From Cladosporium sp. IMV 00045 (taxonomy: Eukaryota; Ascomycota; Dothideomycetes; Cladosporiales; Cladosporiaceae), in contig MSJI02000914.1 in NCBI GenBank assembly GCA_001931905.2, forward strand, positions 62,001-126,000: a stretch of 64,000 nucleotides of DNA, in the 5' to 3' direction. Position 1 is the first letter of the stretch. The number at the start of each line of letters is the position of its first letter. A model generated the notes under the pieces. It searched no databases, was not told the DNA's origin, and worked only from the letters and a program-made list of their open reading frames with translations. The translations under genes and the position numbers were made by a program. Shown here piece after piece: positions 1 through 11,287 of the stretch.

Positions 1-837
1 GCATTTGGAATAAATTATTGGTTCGGCATCTCTTCTCATCTCATGGTCGCTCACTTTTCTAGCCAATTTCTCTTTTTCCCTTCATTTTCAGAATATGCAC
101 ACGCTTCATACGTTCATTTTTCAAAAAGAAATCTTCTGAAGGTCTGGTCTTGCATACCAAAGACACCAGCAACACCCCTCAGCTCCAACGCTGATCGATC
201 ATCACTCTGAACTCAACATCTCGGAACCAAAAACACCCGCCCCGCAGACGACTCCACTCGAGAATCATGTCACTGACTTATGCCAAATATGCAGGGTCAC
301 GTTCGTCTCCTCCACCGCCTTGCATTATTGTGATCAATCCTGCGCAGGATCTCGAGAGACAATGTAGCTTGAGGCATGCCGGAGTCCTGCTAGCCACTAC
401 GCTAAACCCATCCTTCCGAGGCGACGCTCCACACTACAACACTATACAGCTGATTTCTGATGATATGGCCATTGACAGCGCTAAGCGCGGAAGTCTTTGA
501 CAGAATACCTCATTCGCTTGAATCGCTTGTGAGGCTTTGAGTTTGCGGTGTGCATTGGCTTTGAAACACCTTTGCTTCCTCCTCGCAAGCCTTTCAAGCC
601 TTTAATACTCTCAATCAAACCAGCTCGTCACTCCACTTCATCTCACTTCGCTACTGTTTCTACGTGACCAAAGACCACCTGGCACGGGTTTTGCATATCT
701 CAGTCAACGACAGGGAAGTTCTACAGACTCTTGGCCGAGAAAATAATTTAGAGAACATTAAAGAACAGAACCTCATCATCTGTCCTTGTGCAATACTTCA
801 TCGTTGCGATCAACCACGACCTTAATCTGACACCACA
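1..837. other. Intergenic, upstream of the SDR gene
   Basis: I see no gene here. The only open frame of note (267-500) is a 77-residue reading with no recognisable domain. The last few hundred bases presumably hold the promoter and 5' leader of the oxidoreductase starting at 838, whose ATG follows an A-rich stretch (cacca before ATGG). Confidence 0.6.
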
Positions 838-1697
838 ATGGAAGGAAAAATCGTAGCAATCACCGGCGGAGCCAGCGGGATCGGTCTTGCCCTCGCCAAA
901 ACGCTGGCCTCTCGCGGAGCTAAATTGAGTATTGCGGACGTCCAGGAAGATCTTCTCACTCAGGCCACGAACACCATCTCCGAACACGTAACGAGCAGCA
1001 CAGAAGCAGCATCCTTCAACGCCAAAGATTCTATCTTGACATCTAAATGCGACGTCCGAGAACTCTCACAAGTCACCGCATGGCTCAAAGCCACAGTCGA
1101 TAAGTTTGGTCGCCTCGACCATGTCGCCAACGTAGCTGGTATTTGGCGTGCGAGCAACATCGACGAGCAGGAAGAGGACGTCTGGGACCTGATTATGGGA
1201 GTCAATCTCAAAGTAAGCTACTTTGCCATCACAATCAACCCCTCACGATGAAACCGAATAGTCACTAACAACCCCCGCCACTCAAACAGGGCACCATGCA
1301 CGTCCTCAAAGAATCCAGCAAACTTCTCCCCTCCAACGCCTCCAGCTCCATCGTTGTCGTCGCCAGTGTCGCCGGCCTATCCGGTCTGGCCGGCCAATCC
1401 GCCTACTGCGCGAGCAAGCACGGCTCGATCGGCCTGGTGCGCTCGGTGGCCAAGGAGCTGGGCCCGCGCGGCATCCGCGTGAACGCCGTCGCGCCGGGCG
1501 TCATTCACACGCCCATGATCGACTTGTGCGACGATACGCTGGGAGAGGGGAGTTCCGCGAACATGGCGAAGATGCTACCTGCCGGCAGGAGGGCGCAGCC
1601 AGAAGAGGTCGCGAAGGTGGTTGCTTTCTTGCTGGGCGAAGAGAGTAGCTATGTTACAGGGAGTGTTTATACGGTTGATGGTGGGTTTGCTTGTTGA
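838..1697 (+). CDS. Short-chain dehydrogenase/reductase (SDR), two exons
   Basis: NAD(P)-dependent oxidoreductase of the classical SDR family; the substrate cannot be told from sequence. Exons are 838-1212 and 1290-1697. The 77-bp intron runs gtaagc to aacag with a cactaac branch site just upstream, and splicing gives 260 residues, the usual length for the family. Visible motifs in order are the Rossmann dinucleotide motif TGGASGIG near residues 8-15, the NVAG structural motif near residues 98-101, the catalytic serine region (VASVAG), the YCASK catalytic Tyr-x3-Lys motif, and the APGVIHTPM segment after the active site. There is no signal peptide or membrane segment, so it is probably cytosolic. 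The C-terminal stretch ending VDGGFAC matches the usual SDR tail. It transcribes toward the SAC phosphatase gene on the same strand with about 660 bp between them. The fold and catalytic type are certain; the metabolic role is unknown. Confidence 0.9.
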
Positions 1698-2361
1698 TGG
1701 GGTTGGGGTCTGGCAACATTGAGCCACGCTCTCCGAGGCATCCTAGTGCATATATCATCAATTGTCGAGTTTTGAAAACACTATACTGCCACGGGAGAAG
1801 ACACTTCACGTGAAAATGAATCCCTTCGCTAGTGAGATTGATGTATGCGTGTATCCTCTGTGCTATTCTTATAGACAGGCGGATAGACTGTTGAGAGATT
1901 GCTCATCGCTTCGCTCCTGGTGAAATTTGACTTCATACGGTGATTTTGGATCTCCCTCAAAATCAAGTTATATTTGGTGCATATATCCGCGCTTTCATTT
2001 TCATGCACCTGGTGTCTGTTTAACGACCGGTGATCTGAAGGACTTTCGGTGTTTCAGTGGGGTGATCTTGTATGCCCTCTCGAAAGTGGCTCTACACAGC
2101 AAAAGATTTCGATTTGCGACCTCAACTGTAGACAATCGCATAACGCACCAAAAGTGAACGAAACGACTGGATTTGATAGAAGGCTTTGCGCGTGCATATA
2201 TGTAATGGGCAAGTCCACCATCTCCCATCAATCCGATCACGCGGAAATCTGAAGTGATGGTGATGTCATTGTTGATGGCCCATTTACCGTCCCTCCAGAT
2301 TCGCGATTGGGAGTTTTCTACATGCACGCGGAAGCAAACAGTTTCATTTGTATGCACCAAA
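1698..2361 (+). other. Intergenic between the SDR and SAC genes
   Basis: I see no convincing gene in this 664-bp stretch. Small open frames on both strands lack any recognisable domain. It should hold the 3' end of the SDR transcript and the promoter of the phosphatase gene. Confidence 0.5.
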
Positions 2362-5323
2362 ATGCCTCCGATAGTGAGGAAACTGCTCATGTAAGTATAC
2401 ATAGTCGGCCGAAGACGCTCTCATCACGCTGACCGACTTGAAAGATGCGCCGCAGCCGAAGGCTTGCTACTGCAACCCATCTCGACCAAGGATCGAACGC
2501 CGGATAGCAGTGCCCTTCGACTGGCGTACGGGACTAGCCAGATCACTCCAACTGCGGAAAAGGTGGAAGATGAGAGCAAAGGGCGCTCGATTGAGGCTCA
2601 CGGTGTTGTCGGTAGATGTTCCTGCTCTTCGAAAAGCACGAAAGCTATGCTGATGCGAGAAAATAGGACTGCTTGACCTAGTCGCAACGAAGTACCTGAT
2701 CTCGATCACGCAACGCGATCAAGTGGCGCAGATTCGAGGAAAATCCGTCTATTCGATCAAAGATGTCACGCTCATCCCGCTGAGCTCGCAGGCGGACGCG
2801 GAAGAAGCTATTCTGAGCGCTGGAAGAGCTTTGAAGCAGGGCGGCAAGCCCACGGTGGAATCTGAAGAGAGTGATGTCGAGGATGATGCGGATACCGCCA
2901 GTGTCAATGATGAGACGACGAGTCAGACTGCCGATGCTTTGGAGCCTCCGGAGAATACTGTTCTGAAGAAGAGTACATCGTTCGTGAAGGACGTCGTGCA
3001 GGATAAGGGGAGATACGGCAGGTTCGCAGAGCGATGGTTCAGCAGAGGTGGCTGGGCGGCCAGTGGGAGAAAGAGGCAGGGTATGAGCGAAGAAGCGAAA
3101 CTCACAACAGAACAGGTGAAGGAGGCGGACAAGGCTCTTCCTGAAGATGAGGCGGTCCCCTCCAAGGAAGACAGCCGATCGATGTCATCTTCTGAGGAGG
3201 ATGTTGAGAAGAAAAGTATTGAGACATCACCGGAACGGCCCAAATCCAAGCCGCAAGCAAACATCCAAAATCTCGCACCGCGTATCTTACGGAGTGCGAG
3301 GCTCTATTTCAGTTCCAGCAACTTCTTCTTTTCGTATGACTACGACCTCTCGACCAGTCTGCAAGCAACATCAGCCTCTACCTCGCCTCTTTGCAAGCGT
3401 TTCGATCCTCTGTACTTCTGGAACCGTAGCCTTCTGGCGCCTTTCATGGATGCGGGCCACAACAATTTCGCACTCCCCTTACTTCAAGGCTTCGTCGGAC
3501 AAAGAGCCTTCTCAATCGCACAGACAGAGGCTGGTGAAAACGACGCAGTCGTCGATGCTTCGGATATACCCCTGCAAGACATGGCCGCTCCAAAGGAAGT
3601 ACCAAGTGACTCTGACACGAAAGATTTTCTCCTAACTCTGATCTCGAGAAGATCCATAAAGCGCGCAGGCTTGAGATACCTACGCCGAGGAATAGATGAA
3701 GAAGGCAATGTGGCCAATTACGTCGAAACCGAACAGATTCTTTCACCTAGTGATTGGAACCCGGCAAAGAAGACCTATTCTCTAGTGCAAATCCGGGGCT
3801 CTATTCCACTGTTCTTCTCGCAAACGCCCTATTCCTTCAAACCCATACCAGTCATGTTTGGATCAGAGGCGACCAATCATGCTGCATTCAAGAAGCATTT
3901 TGACACTATCACCACTCGATATGGCAAGGTACAAGCGGCAAGCCTGGTCGATAAGAGCGGCACTGAGAAGTCCATTGGGCAAGCGTACCAAGATACTATG
4001 GAAAGGCTCAACGAACAAGGTGGCATCAATGGCGCCAAAATGGAATTCGAATGGTTCTACTTCCACAAAGAATGCGGCGGTATGAAGTTCGAGAATGTCT
4101 CGAGACTTCTCAACACATTGGAGGACTCTCTCCGATCGGATGGCTGGACAGTCCGTGAGAACAACCAGATCGTGGAGAAACAGACTGGCGTGCTGAGAAC
4201 AAACTGTATGGACTGTCTGGATCGCACCAATGTCACTCAATCATCCGTCGGCGGCTGGGCCCTCCAACAACAACTCGCCGCGGAGGGCCTGAGTATCGAC
4301 CTCCAATCTGACCCGAAGACCTTCTGGTTCAACAACCTCTGGGCCGACAACGGCGATGCCATCAGCAAACAATACGCCGGCACCGCCGCCCTCAAAGGCG
4401 ACTTCACACGCACGCGCAAGCGAAACTGGGCCGGCGCGCTCTCAGACTTCAGCCTGACACTGAACCGCTACTACAACAATATCTTCGGCGACTACTTCCT
4501 GCAGACCTGCATCGACTACTACCTGGGCCACGCCGGCCCGGCCGTCTTCGACGAGTTCGAGAACGACATGATGAGCCAGGACTACGCGCTGGACATGCGC
4601 CGCGTGCGCCAGAACGCCATCGACACGTGCATCAAGATCGTGCTCGAAGACCCCAAGGAAGACTTGCGCGGCGGCTGGACGCTTAGCTGTCCGCACGAGC
4701 CTAACACGCTGCGAAGCCTGCCGTTTGAGGAATGCGTCTTGCTGCTGACGGACGCGGCGATATACTTCTGCCGCTTCGACTGGACCACTGAGAAAGTCGG
4801 CTCTTTCGAGCGCGTCGACCTCACGACATCACGGAGCTCTGGCGCGGTCCTTACATCACCAGCGTGTTGGGCCCCGCACACACGGACGAGGAAAAGAACG
4901 TCGGCTTCGCTCTCAGATACAAAACCAACGGACACGCCATGGTGCGGACGAACACACGCTCGCTGCAAAATGAGCACGCCGCCGAAGACGAAAACTCAGA
5001 AAGGCAACGAGCTCGAAAAGCAGAAGACGCCAAAGAAAGACGAAAGCAGACTCCTGGCTTTCAAGGCCCTCCCGCCCAAAGCTTCGGCTTCGAGGCGCGA
5101 TTCGCATGAAGGCCATTCGATGGGCGAGGCGGAGCTCGTGAGGTTCGTGACCGGCGAATTGCATGGCGCCATGGTGAAGGCGAGACGAGCGGATCAGCTT
5201 GAGGAGCTGGAAGAGACCCCCAAGCTGGAAGATCGAGATGTGGTCAGTGTGGCCGAGGCGAGGAGGGCGACTGGTCTGGTGGAGAGTTTGGGGTATTCGT
5301 TGAAGAAGCTCGTTTGGTCTTGA
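2362..5323 (+). CDS. SAC-domain phosphoinositide phosphatase with hSac2 domain, three exons, internal frame shift pair
   Basis: Hydrolyses phosphate from phosphoinositides on membranes, as in the Sac2/INPP5F-like branch of the SAC family. I place exons at 2362-2390, 2445-2611 and 2667-5323. Introns of 54 and 55 bp have gtaagt/gtagat donors and CTGAC/CTGAT-like branch sites, and the spliced product is 950 residues. The start MPPIVRKLLI, then CAAAEGLLLQP and HGVVGLLDL across the junctions, matches what I know of fungal homologues. The catalytic C-x5-R-T motif reads CMDCLDRT at about residue 579. A charged low-complexity insert lies near residues 115-190, and an hSac2-like region (FEECVLLLTDAAIYF) follows the SAC domain. 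Between about 4827 and 5038 the open frame reads nonsense, while the frame one base earlier reads ITELWRGPYITSVLGPAH, as expected for hSac2. A one-base loss followed by a one-base gain would explain this. No C-terminal membrane segment is visible, unlike Sac1p. Confidence 0.85.
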
Positions 5324-5973
5324 GAGGTTGTGTTGAGCTTCGATGATGTTGACGGTTTGTGCATGATGTTTATGTCGCTAGTTTTGAATATATATGTTGT
5401 AATGAATCGAAATACACTCTGCGGAGATGGTGGTGCTGAGTTGAAGGATTTCTCAGTGGCTCGCATGCGTTTTGGATGGACTATGTGTGATGATATCTAC
5501 ACCAATGCTACAAGGATAGGACTGCTGGACTCGGGCCTTCCTCAATCGTGTGGTGCTAGTCTGATGTGCTAAGTTTGAGGATACGTGCACGAATGCTATG
5601 GTACAAAGATGTTGATGCTGGATTTAACGGTGCCTCCTTGCTATGATGATGGGGTGGCATGCTAGGGTTGAGGGTACTTGCATCGAGGGTAAGGAGATGA
5701 TGGGTATTTTGCTACGTCGTACTACCAAAACACCATCCCATGGCTGTTTAATTGGAATTTCTTTGCGCGTGGAACAGCGATGCGAGTTTCTTGTGATTCA
5801 CTCTTGACGTCTTTGGCACAATCAGGTCTTCTAATCTCATGTGATACATTCTAGGAGCGATACTCTACAATGAAATGATGCCGTGGACAGTCTGCCATAT
5901 CTGCACACTTATTCTCAAATGCCTTTCACACTATAAGTGTCATGCCCTTGCTTCATGCCTCGTGAGACCGAGT
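5324..5973. other. Convergent intergenic region
   Basis: This 650-bp stretch separates the 3' ends of the SAC phosphatase (+) and carboxypeptidase Y (-) genes. It presumably holds both 3' untranslated regions. I see no gene. Confidence 0.6.
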
Positions 5974-7623
5974 TTAGTTCTCGGACCACTCGCCGCCCAA
6001 CCACCTGTTGAGCATGTCCAAGCTGGCCTCCGGCTGGTTGTAGGGAACCATGTGGCCAGCAGCGTGGAGACGCATGAAGGTCAAGTTGCCGGAGCTCTTG
6101 ACGGAGCCGATCTTGCTTCCGTCCTCCTGGAGCTTCAGGTCATCGAGAGGAGCCTTCTTGTAGTCCTTGTGGCCGGGCCACTCGAGCTCGTTGGTCCAGG
6201 CAAGATTGCCGAGCCAGTTGCAGATGAAGTCGGCGTCACCAGCGTAGATCAGGACGGGGATCTCCTCAAGGATGCCAGGGACAAGGCGGTGGAAGGGTTG
6301 CATCCAGTCACCCTGGAAGAGGAAGTTGCGGTTGATGTCCATGTTGCAGGAGTCGTAGCTGCTGACCTCAGCGCCAAGGGTCTTCATGACATCCTTGCGG
6401 TTGAGGTACTTCTGGATCCACTCAAGCTCGTCGTAGCAGAGGTCGCTGCCGGAGCACTTGGCGCGGATGTCGTAGGGGTTCTGGCCGGTACGCTGGTAGG
6501 GGCCAATCATGGCGTTGTTGCAGTAGATGCTGGCGGGGACGCAAGACCAGACGCTCTCGCTGTTGTAGCAAGACTGGATGAGCTGCTGGCAACGGGGGAG
6601 AGAGTTATCCATGGCGGCGCACTGCTGCTCGTCAAGGACGGCGGGCCAGCCACCGTCACCGCAAGCCATCGGGCGGTAGTATTCGTACTGAGTAAGGCCA
6701 TCGGTCAAACCGTTACCGATGAGGACGGACTGCAGGTTGATGTTACGCTTCTTGTGAGACAGAATCTCGGAGGCGAAGACGGGGATGTAGTGGCCAGCAT
6801 AGCTCTCACCAGAGATGTGGAAGTCCTGCTTAGCGTACTCGGGGAACTGCTTGAAGAAGAGAGTGAGGAGAGCGTAGATGTCCTTGCCAGCGGCGACGGT
6901 GTTGCTGACGGTGTTGCTGGAGTAAGAGTAGCCGACGTTCACCGGCTGGTCGAGGAAGATGACGCTGGCGTTGGCGTTCCAGGAGCTGGGGTTGAACTTA
7001 ACCTCGCCCTTCTCGTCAATGGAAGAAGGACCGAGCTCCATGAAGAGACCAGTGAGAGAAGAGCAGCCAGGGCCGCCGTTCAACCACAAGACCACGGGAT
7101 CATTCTTGGGGTCATTGCGGGACTCGAAGAACCAGTAGAAGAGGTGCTTGTCATCCTCCTCATTGTCAAGGTAACCGCTGTATTGCTTGACCTTGTCGAC
7201 ACCCAGGCTGGCCGGGTCGACCTTCTTGGTGCGGAGGTTGAAGGCCTCGAGGTCACCCTCGACCTCGCGCTCTTGCTCACCGTTGCTGTTGGTGACCCAG
7301 ACATCCTGGATCGCCTTGCCAGATGTCCTGAAGTCCCACTCGGAGTCCTCCTTCCTCTCATGCGCCTTAGGCAGGCTGAAGTAAGATGCCTTGCTCATGT
7401 CTTCCGGAAACATCATGGCAACCTCGTCCCAGACGGCGCGAGCGTCGTCGGTGAGGTGCTTGAGTTCATGCTCGAGGTGCTCGAATGCCTTGGCCCAAGT
7501 GCCCTTATCGGTGGCGGATTCGACGGCCTGCTTGATGGCTTCCGGAGCCTGCAAGGGCTGTTGTTGCGGTGCGACAGCCGCAGCCGCAGCTCCGACGAGG
7601 AGCGATGATGCAGTGAGTTTCAT
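5974..7623 (-). CDS. cpyA: Vacuolar carboxypeptidase Y (serine carboxypeptidase, S10)
   Basis: Vacuolar serine exopeptidase that removes C-terminal residues from peptides; family S10, carboxypeptidase Y homologue A of filamentous fungi. It is a single exon of 549 residues, the usual preproenzyme length. The N-terminus is a hydrophobic signal peptide (about residues 1-18, Ala-rich), followed by a propeptide of about 105 residues. The mature part contains the oxyanion motif [10 protein letters not shown] (about 181-190), the nucleophile in SGESYAG (Ser 274), the acidic member within AGDADFICN (about 461-469) and the catalytic His in [12 protein letters not shown] (about 520-531). Several paired cysteines between residues 321 and 426 match the disulphides of the family, and N-glycosylation sites such as NLT near residue 513 are present. 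It is divergently oriented to SDO1 with 920 bp between the starts. No lesions are seen. A 577-residue open frame antisense to it is a composition shadow. Confidence 0.95.
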   Translation of the reverse strand: MKLTASSLLVGAAAAAVAPQQQPLQAPEAIKQAVESATDKGTWAKAFEHLEHELKHLTDDARAVWDEVAMMFPEDMSKASYFSLPKAHERKEDSEWDFRTSGKAIQDVWVTNSNGEQEREVEGDLEAFNLRTKKVDPASLGVDKVKQYSGYLDNEEDDKHLFYWFFESRNDPKNDPVVLWLNGGPGCSSLTGLFMELGPSSIDEKGEVKFNPSSWNANASVIFLDQPVNVGYSYSSNTVSNTVAAGKDIYALLTLFFKQFPEYAKQDFHISGESYAGHYIPVFASEILSHKKRNINLQSVLIGNGLTDGLTQYEYYRPMACGDGGWPAVLDEQQCAAMDNSLPRCQQLIQSCYNSESVWSCVPASIYCNNAMIGPYQRTGQNPYDIRAKCSGSDLCYDELEWIQKYLNRKDVMKTLGAEVSSYDSCNMDINRNFLFQGDWMQPFHRLVPGILEEIPVLIYAGDADFICNWLGNLAWTNELEWPGHKDYKKAPLDDLKLQEDGSKIGSVKSSGNLTFMRLHAAGHMVPYNQPEASLDMLNRWLGGEWSEN

Positions 7624-8543
7624 CTGATGATTCTGTTAGCGAATTGTAGGGTTGCGATAGTGGTGAATGCCGTCGTCTGCTCTGAAGGCAGCACCCGAAA
7701 TGTGGGTGTTTCCACAGCACGGGAGCTCCCTACGAGCAAGTGGCAAGCAGTGATGGACGTACGTTTGTAAATGCAATGAATCTCCCAAAGACTCGATGCA
7801 GTTGATGGGTTGAATGGGTTGTTGAGTGAGATGTAGGAAGGAGAGAGGAAGAGAGTCACTAAGGTACTGTGAAGCAGGTACCATCGGCCTTGGTGAGGCA
7901 CATGCAGGGCCGGATGACGCGCTCGCTGGCTGGGGAACCGTCCGAGCTCGTCTTGATAGGGCACAGCCGTGGCAAGCTATCGTCACTCCCGACTCGTCTC
8001 GTGACCTGAATGCACGTCCCTTATCGGCGACTGATTCCGTGATATCAATTATGGGTATCCGATTGAGAAGATACTGAGTCTTGATAGAAGCCAGGACGAA
8101 TTGCATATATTCTCAGAATGTTCAAGTAAGGCTTGAATCGGCCGATTCATGTGCGTTCAAGAGCATAGTAACGATGGGTCTGCCGGGCTGTGAGTCTGAT
8201 GTTGATGAGACCGAGTTGTCCATACCGGAATCTGCCAGTAGCTGCGGTCTCGATTACGATACTATCAGTACCTAGGTATCATGGACCTTCCAGATCAAGG
8301 AAACATAGTCCTCTGTGCAGCCCCCTTGCCGCCAAACCTATCCGAACAAAAGTCACGTGCATCATGAAGTTGGCCCGTGCCCTTATCGACAACGACAAAG
8401 TCAAATGCTTGGCTGAATTCACTCACGCTTCGCCAAAGTTCGTCATCAAGTTCGGGTCTAAATGATATAAAACCACTGGAAGTTTTCAACACAGAACGAC
8501 ATTTCCCACACAAGCACAGAGACAACACAGGACGACCGCCACC
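7624..8543. promoter_or_regulatory. Divergent promoter region of cpyA and SDO1
   Basis: This 920-bp stretch lies between two start codons facing away from each other, so it should contain both promoters and 5' leaders. Immediately before the SDO1 ATG the sequence is gaccgccaccATGC, a good fungal start context. I could not identify specific operator sites and see no gene. Confidence 0.5.
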
Positions 8544-9531
8544 ATGCCGTCCGCACAGATTAATCAGCCTTCCAACCAAATCAAACTCACAAATGTATCC
8601 ATGGTCCGCCTGAAGAAAGGCAAAAAGCGCTTCGAAATCGCCTGCTACAAGAACACCGTCCAATCTTTCCGCGCTGGCCACGAAACCGACCTCGACAACG
8701 TTCTGCAGATCCCCAACGTCTTCATCAACGTCTCCAAAGGACAGGTCGCGCCCAACGATGAGCTCACGAAGGCTTTCGGCAAGGGCGTCAGCAGAGATGA
8801 GATCATCATGGAAATTCTTAAAGAAGGGCGAACTGCAAGTTGGCGAGAAGGAGAGACAGCAGGAGTTGGAGCGTGTTCACAAAGAAGTCGTCGAGATCGT
8901 CGCAGGCAGACTGGTAGATCCCAAGACCAAGCGTGTATACACGACCGGCATGGTAGAGAAGGCGCTTGATCAACTGCAATCACAGGGCGGCAACGCGGGC
9001 AGACAAGCCGGAAAGGGACAAGGTACAGGGGAGGACCGCAGTCAAAGTCGCGACCAGAGCGCAACGGGACAGTCAGGCACGAGCACACCTTCCAAGCAGC
9101 AGAATGGTGACGCAGCAGAGGGCGATGAGAAGCGTGTTTTCAAACCAAAGTGGACTGGCGTCAGCACGAACAAGTCTGCAAAATCTCAGGCCCTTGAGGC
9201 TATGAAGGCTCTGATCGCACACCAACCGATTCCTGTCGCTCGCGCACGTATGCGTCTGCGCATCACCTGTCCGACCAGCATACTGAAGCAAAGCGTGAAG
9301 CTGGCACCAAAGAACGAGGGCGAGGAGCCAGAGAAGGGCTCGGTCAAAGACAAGATTCTGTCTTTCGTCGAGCAAGTGGAGACTCAGGACGTCATGGGCG
9401 AGGAGTGGGAGTGCGTCGGTTTCGTTGAACCCGGCAGCTTCAAGACACTGGGCGAATTCATCAACACACAAACGAAAGGTCGCGCGGTCGCAGAAGTCCT
9501 CGATATGGCTGTCACGCAGGAAGAAAAGTAA
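8544..9531 (+). CDS. SDO1: SDO1/SBDS ribosome maturation factor, interrupted by a one-base frameshift
   Basis: Cytoplasmic factor that, with the Efl1 GTPase, releases Tif6/eIF6 from late pre-60S subunits; Shwachman-Bodian-Diamond family. The N-terminal FYSH domain is clear (NQIKLTNVSMVRLKKG, KRFEIACYKN, NVFINVSKGQ). It reads from the ATG at 8544 to about 8825. The reading then continues one frame later with GELQVGEKERQQELE and NPETKR-like DPKTKRVYTTGMVEKAL, through the C-terminal domain to the stop at 9529-9531. The single extra base lies in the aaagaaggg run at about 8821-8829. Corrected length would be about 328 residues against 250 in man. The excess is a Gln/Gly/Ser-rich insert at roughly residues 145-190 within the middle helical domain. 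No GT..AG intron can explain the shift. Because the gene is essential in yeast, either this is a sequence error or the partner copy elsewhere supplies the function. Confidence 0.88.
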
Positions 9532-11287
9532 AGAGAAGAACATGGATAAATGAGATCAGGTATTGGCTGGGACCTTTTGCTGCGTTTGAGCGACGATATA
9601 ATACGAAAAGACATGCATTTACACGACACTTTTACCGCTTGGTCCCGTTTGAATGTTTTCAATCGATATTGAGTATATTGGCATAGTGCAATAAGCTAAT
9701 GCTGAAGCACACAGGCGAGTAACCCCGACAAACCTTACCATCCTCCTTCCATCTGTGGGAGCAACAGTCAATACAAAGCAGCAAGGCAGCTCATGGAGAG
9801 CAAGACGCCAGAAATGTGTCAACCCACACTGGATGCAATTATCACGCGCGTGGCAGCCACTGGGACAGGTGCGCTAGGTTGGCGTATTGCTCGCCCACTG
9901 GTGGCTAGGAACGACCGGTATTCCAACCCGTCGTCTGTTCAGCCCAGACCATTGACTATCTAGACCGGTCTCCAAACTATTGATTATACACGTCGATTGT
10001 ACCCACAATCCACAGTCACATCTCCGCGAGCGGCAAGAATAACCCTGAACGAATGGCATATCAAATGCGCAACGATTCACAACCATCTAGACCACGACCT
10101 CCCACACGATCCTCGCCCTTACCACCCTGTCCGGCCAAAGGCTGCCTAAATACACCTCCAACCAGCATCTCAGCGCAACGCAGCCATCGACTTCATCCAA
10201 ATGAAATATACAGTACCAGCGCTCGACCGAACCACAGACTAGGCCAGCCCGTCACACAACGAACGCAATCACCACACACCTTTTGCCCCTCTCGGACCTT
10301 TCTAGACCCGAAGTAATCACCAAAACCGCTCTTTGACCTACTCGCACGCGCTGGCAGCCATGCCGCCAGCCCGAACACTCTCCGTGCAAGGCACGTATCG
10401 TCCGTTCATGCACGCAAACGACCGTGAGACCTGCCTTAGCGCCATCGCCAAGTCTGCCAGACGCCCTGACAGCCCGCCCGTCACCTGCTCCTCCCGCAGC
10501 AGCGAAGCGTGCATGCGAGGCAGGTACCTAGCTGACGTGCTCATGCAAGTCAGCAGCGCAAAGGAGCCATAACGCCCGAACGATGGAAGCAAAGCGAGCA
10601 GGTCAGTTCGCAGCGCGAACCCCATGGGCAGAGCGAGCGTGACAGGCGCACCCCAGAAAGGGTGGCGGGCATGGCGGGCAGCGGCGGTCCAACCCTATTG
10701 CTCCGTTGCCGGCAAATGTTCCTTCTCGGCTAATTGTGAGAACTTGAGGGCGGGCGGCGCATCACGTGGGAGGTTCCTTGCTTGTTCGGCCCTGGCACGG
10801 CAGACCGCACGGGGAAATACGCCCGGCGATCCGGGTCGTCGTTGTGGCTGAAGAGAGACAGACGGTGGTACATGCACGGAACGTGATGGAAGATACTTAC
10901 TTCATCGATGAGGGCAGGGCTGCCGTTGTGACATGTTGACAATCGCCAGCCACAATATAGGGAAATGATGATCACCGAAGTGAGAAAGGATTCGTTCGTC
11001 AGTTCCACTGCTTGACGCTCACGATGTCAGCGGCTGCGATCACTGCACTTGATTCGACGATCATCGATACGATAAAGGATCATGAGGGTGAGTCGTCTGC
11101 GAGCAAAGAAACAGAAAAACGACGTCCTGATATCAGAAATACAACAAATTAATCAAATAATCACAATACTTTTGGACGTGTATCCCGAAATTTTCCATGT
11201 GTGCACATTAGCTCCAAGAAAGGAATCAGTGATATGGAATCACAACCTCAAAGTATACCGAAAATCACCCCAAATGGCACAAGCAAC
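9532..11287. other. Convergent intergenic region, no gene seen
   Basis: This stretch of 1.76 kb lies between the stop codons of SDO1 (+) and the Zn2Cys6 regulator (-). Open frames of up to 95 codons occur on both strands around 10050-10880, but none shows a domain, a convincing splice pattern or a plausible composition. It may contain long 3' ends or an unrecognised small gene. Confidence 0.45.

Noticed and set aside
4820..5045. Intron in the SAC phosphatase explaining the frame change
   Set aside because: No GT..AG pair of reasonable size restores the expected frame on both sides, and the shifted part itself encodes expected hSac2 residues.
5875..7608. 577-codon plus-strand open frame overlapping carboxypeptidase Y
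   Set aside because: It is antisense to a complete, motif-perfect carboxypeptidase Y, and its Val/Leu/Gly/Ala-rich translation has no domain. It reflects GC-rich codon use of the real gene.
8815..8832. Programmed +1 frameshift in SDO1
   Set aside because: No known programmed shift in this family, and the site is a plain purine run. Error or mutation is simpler.
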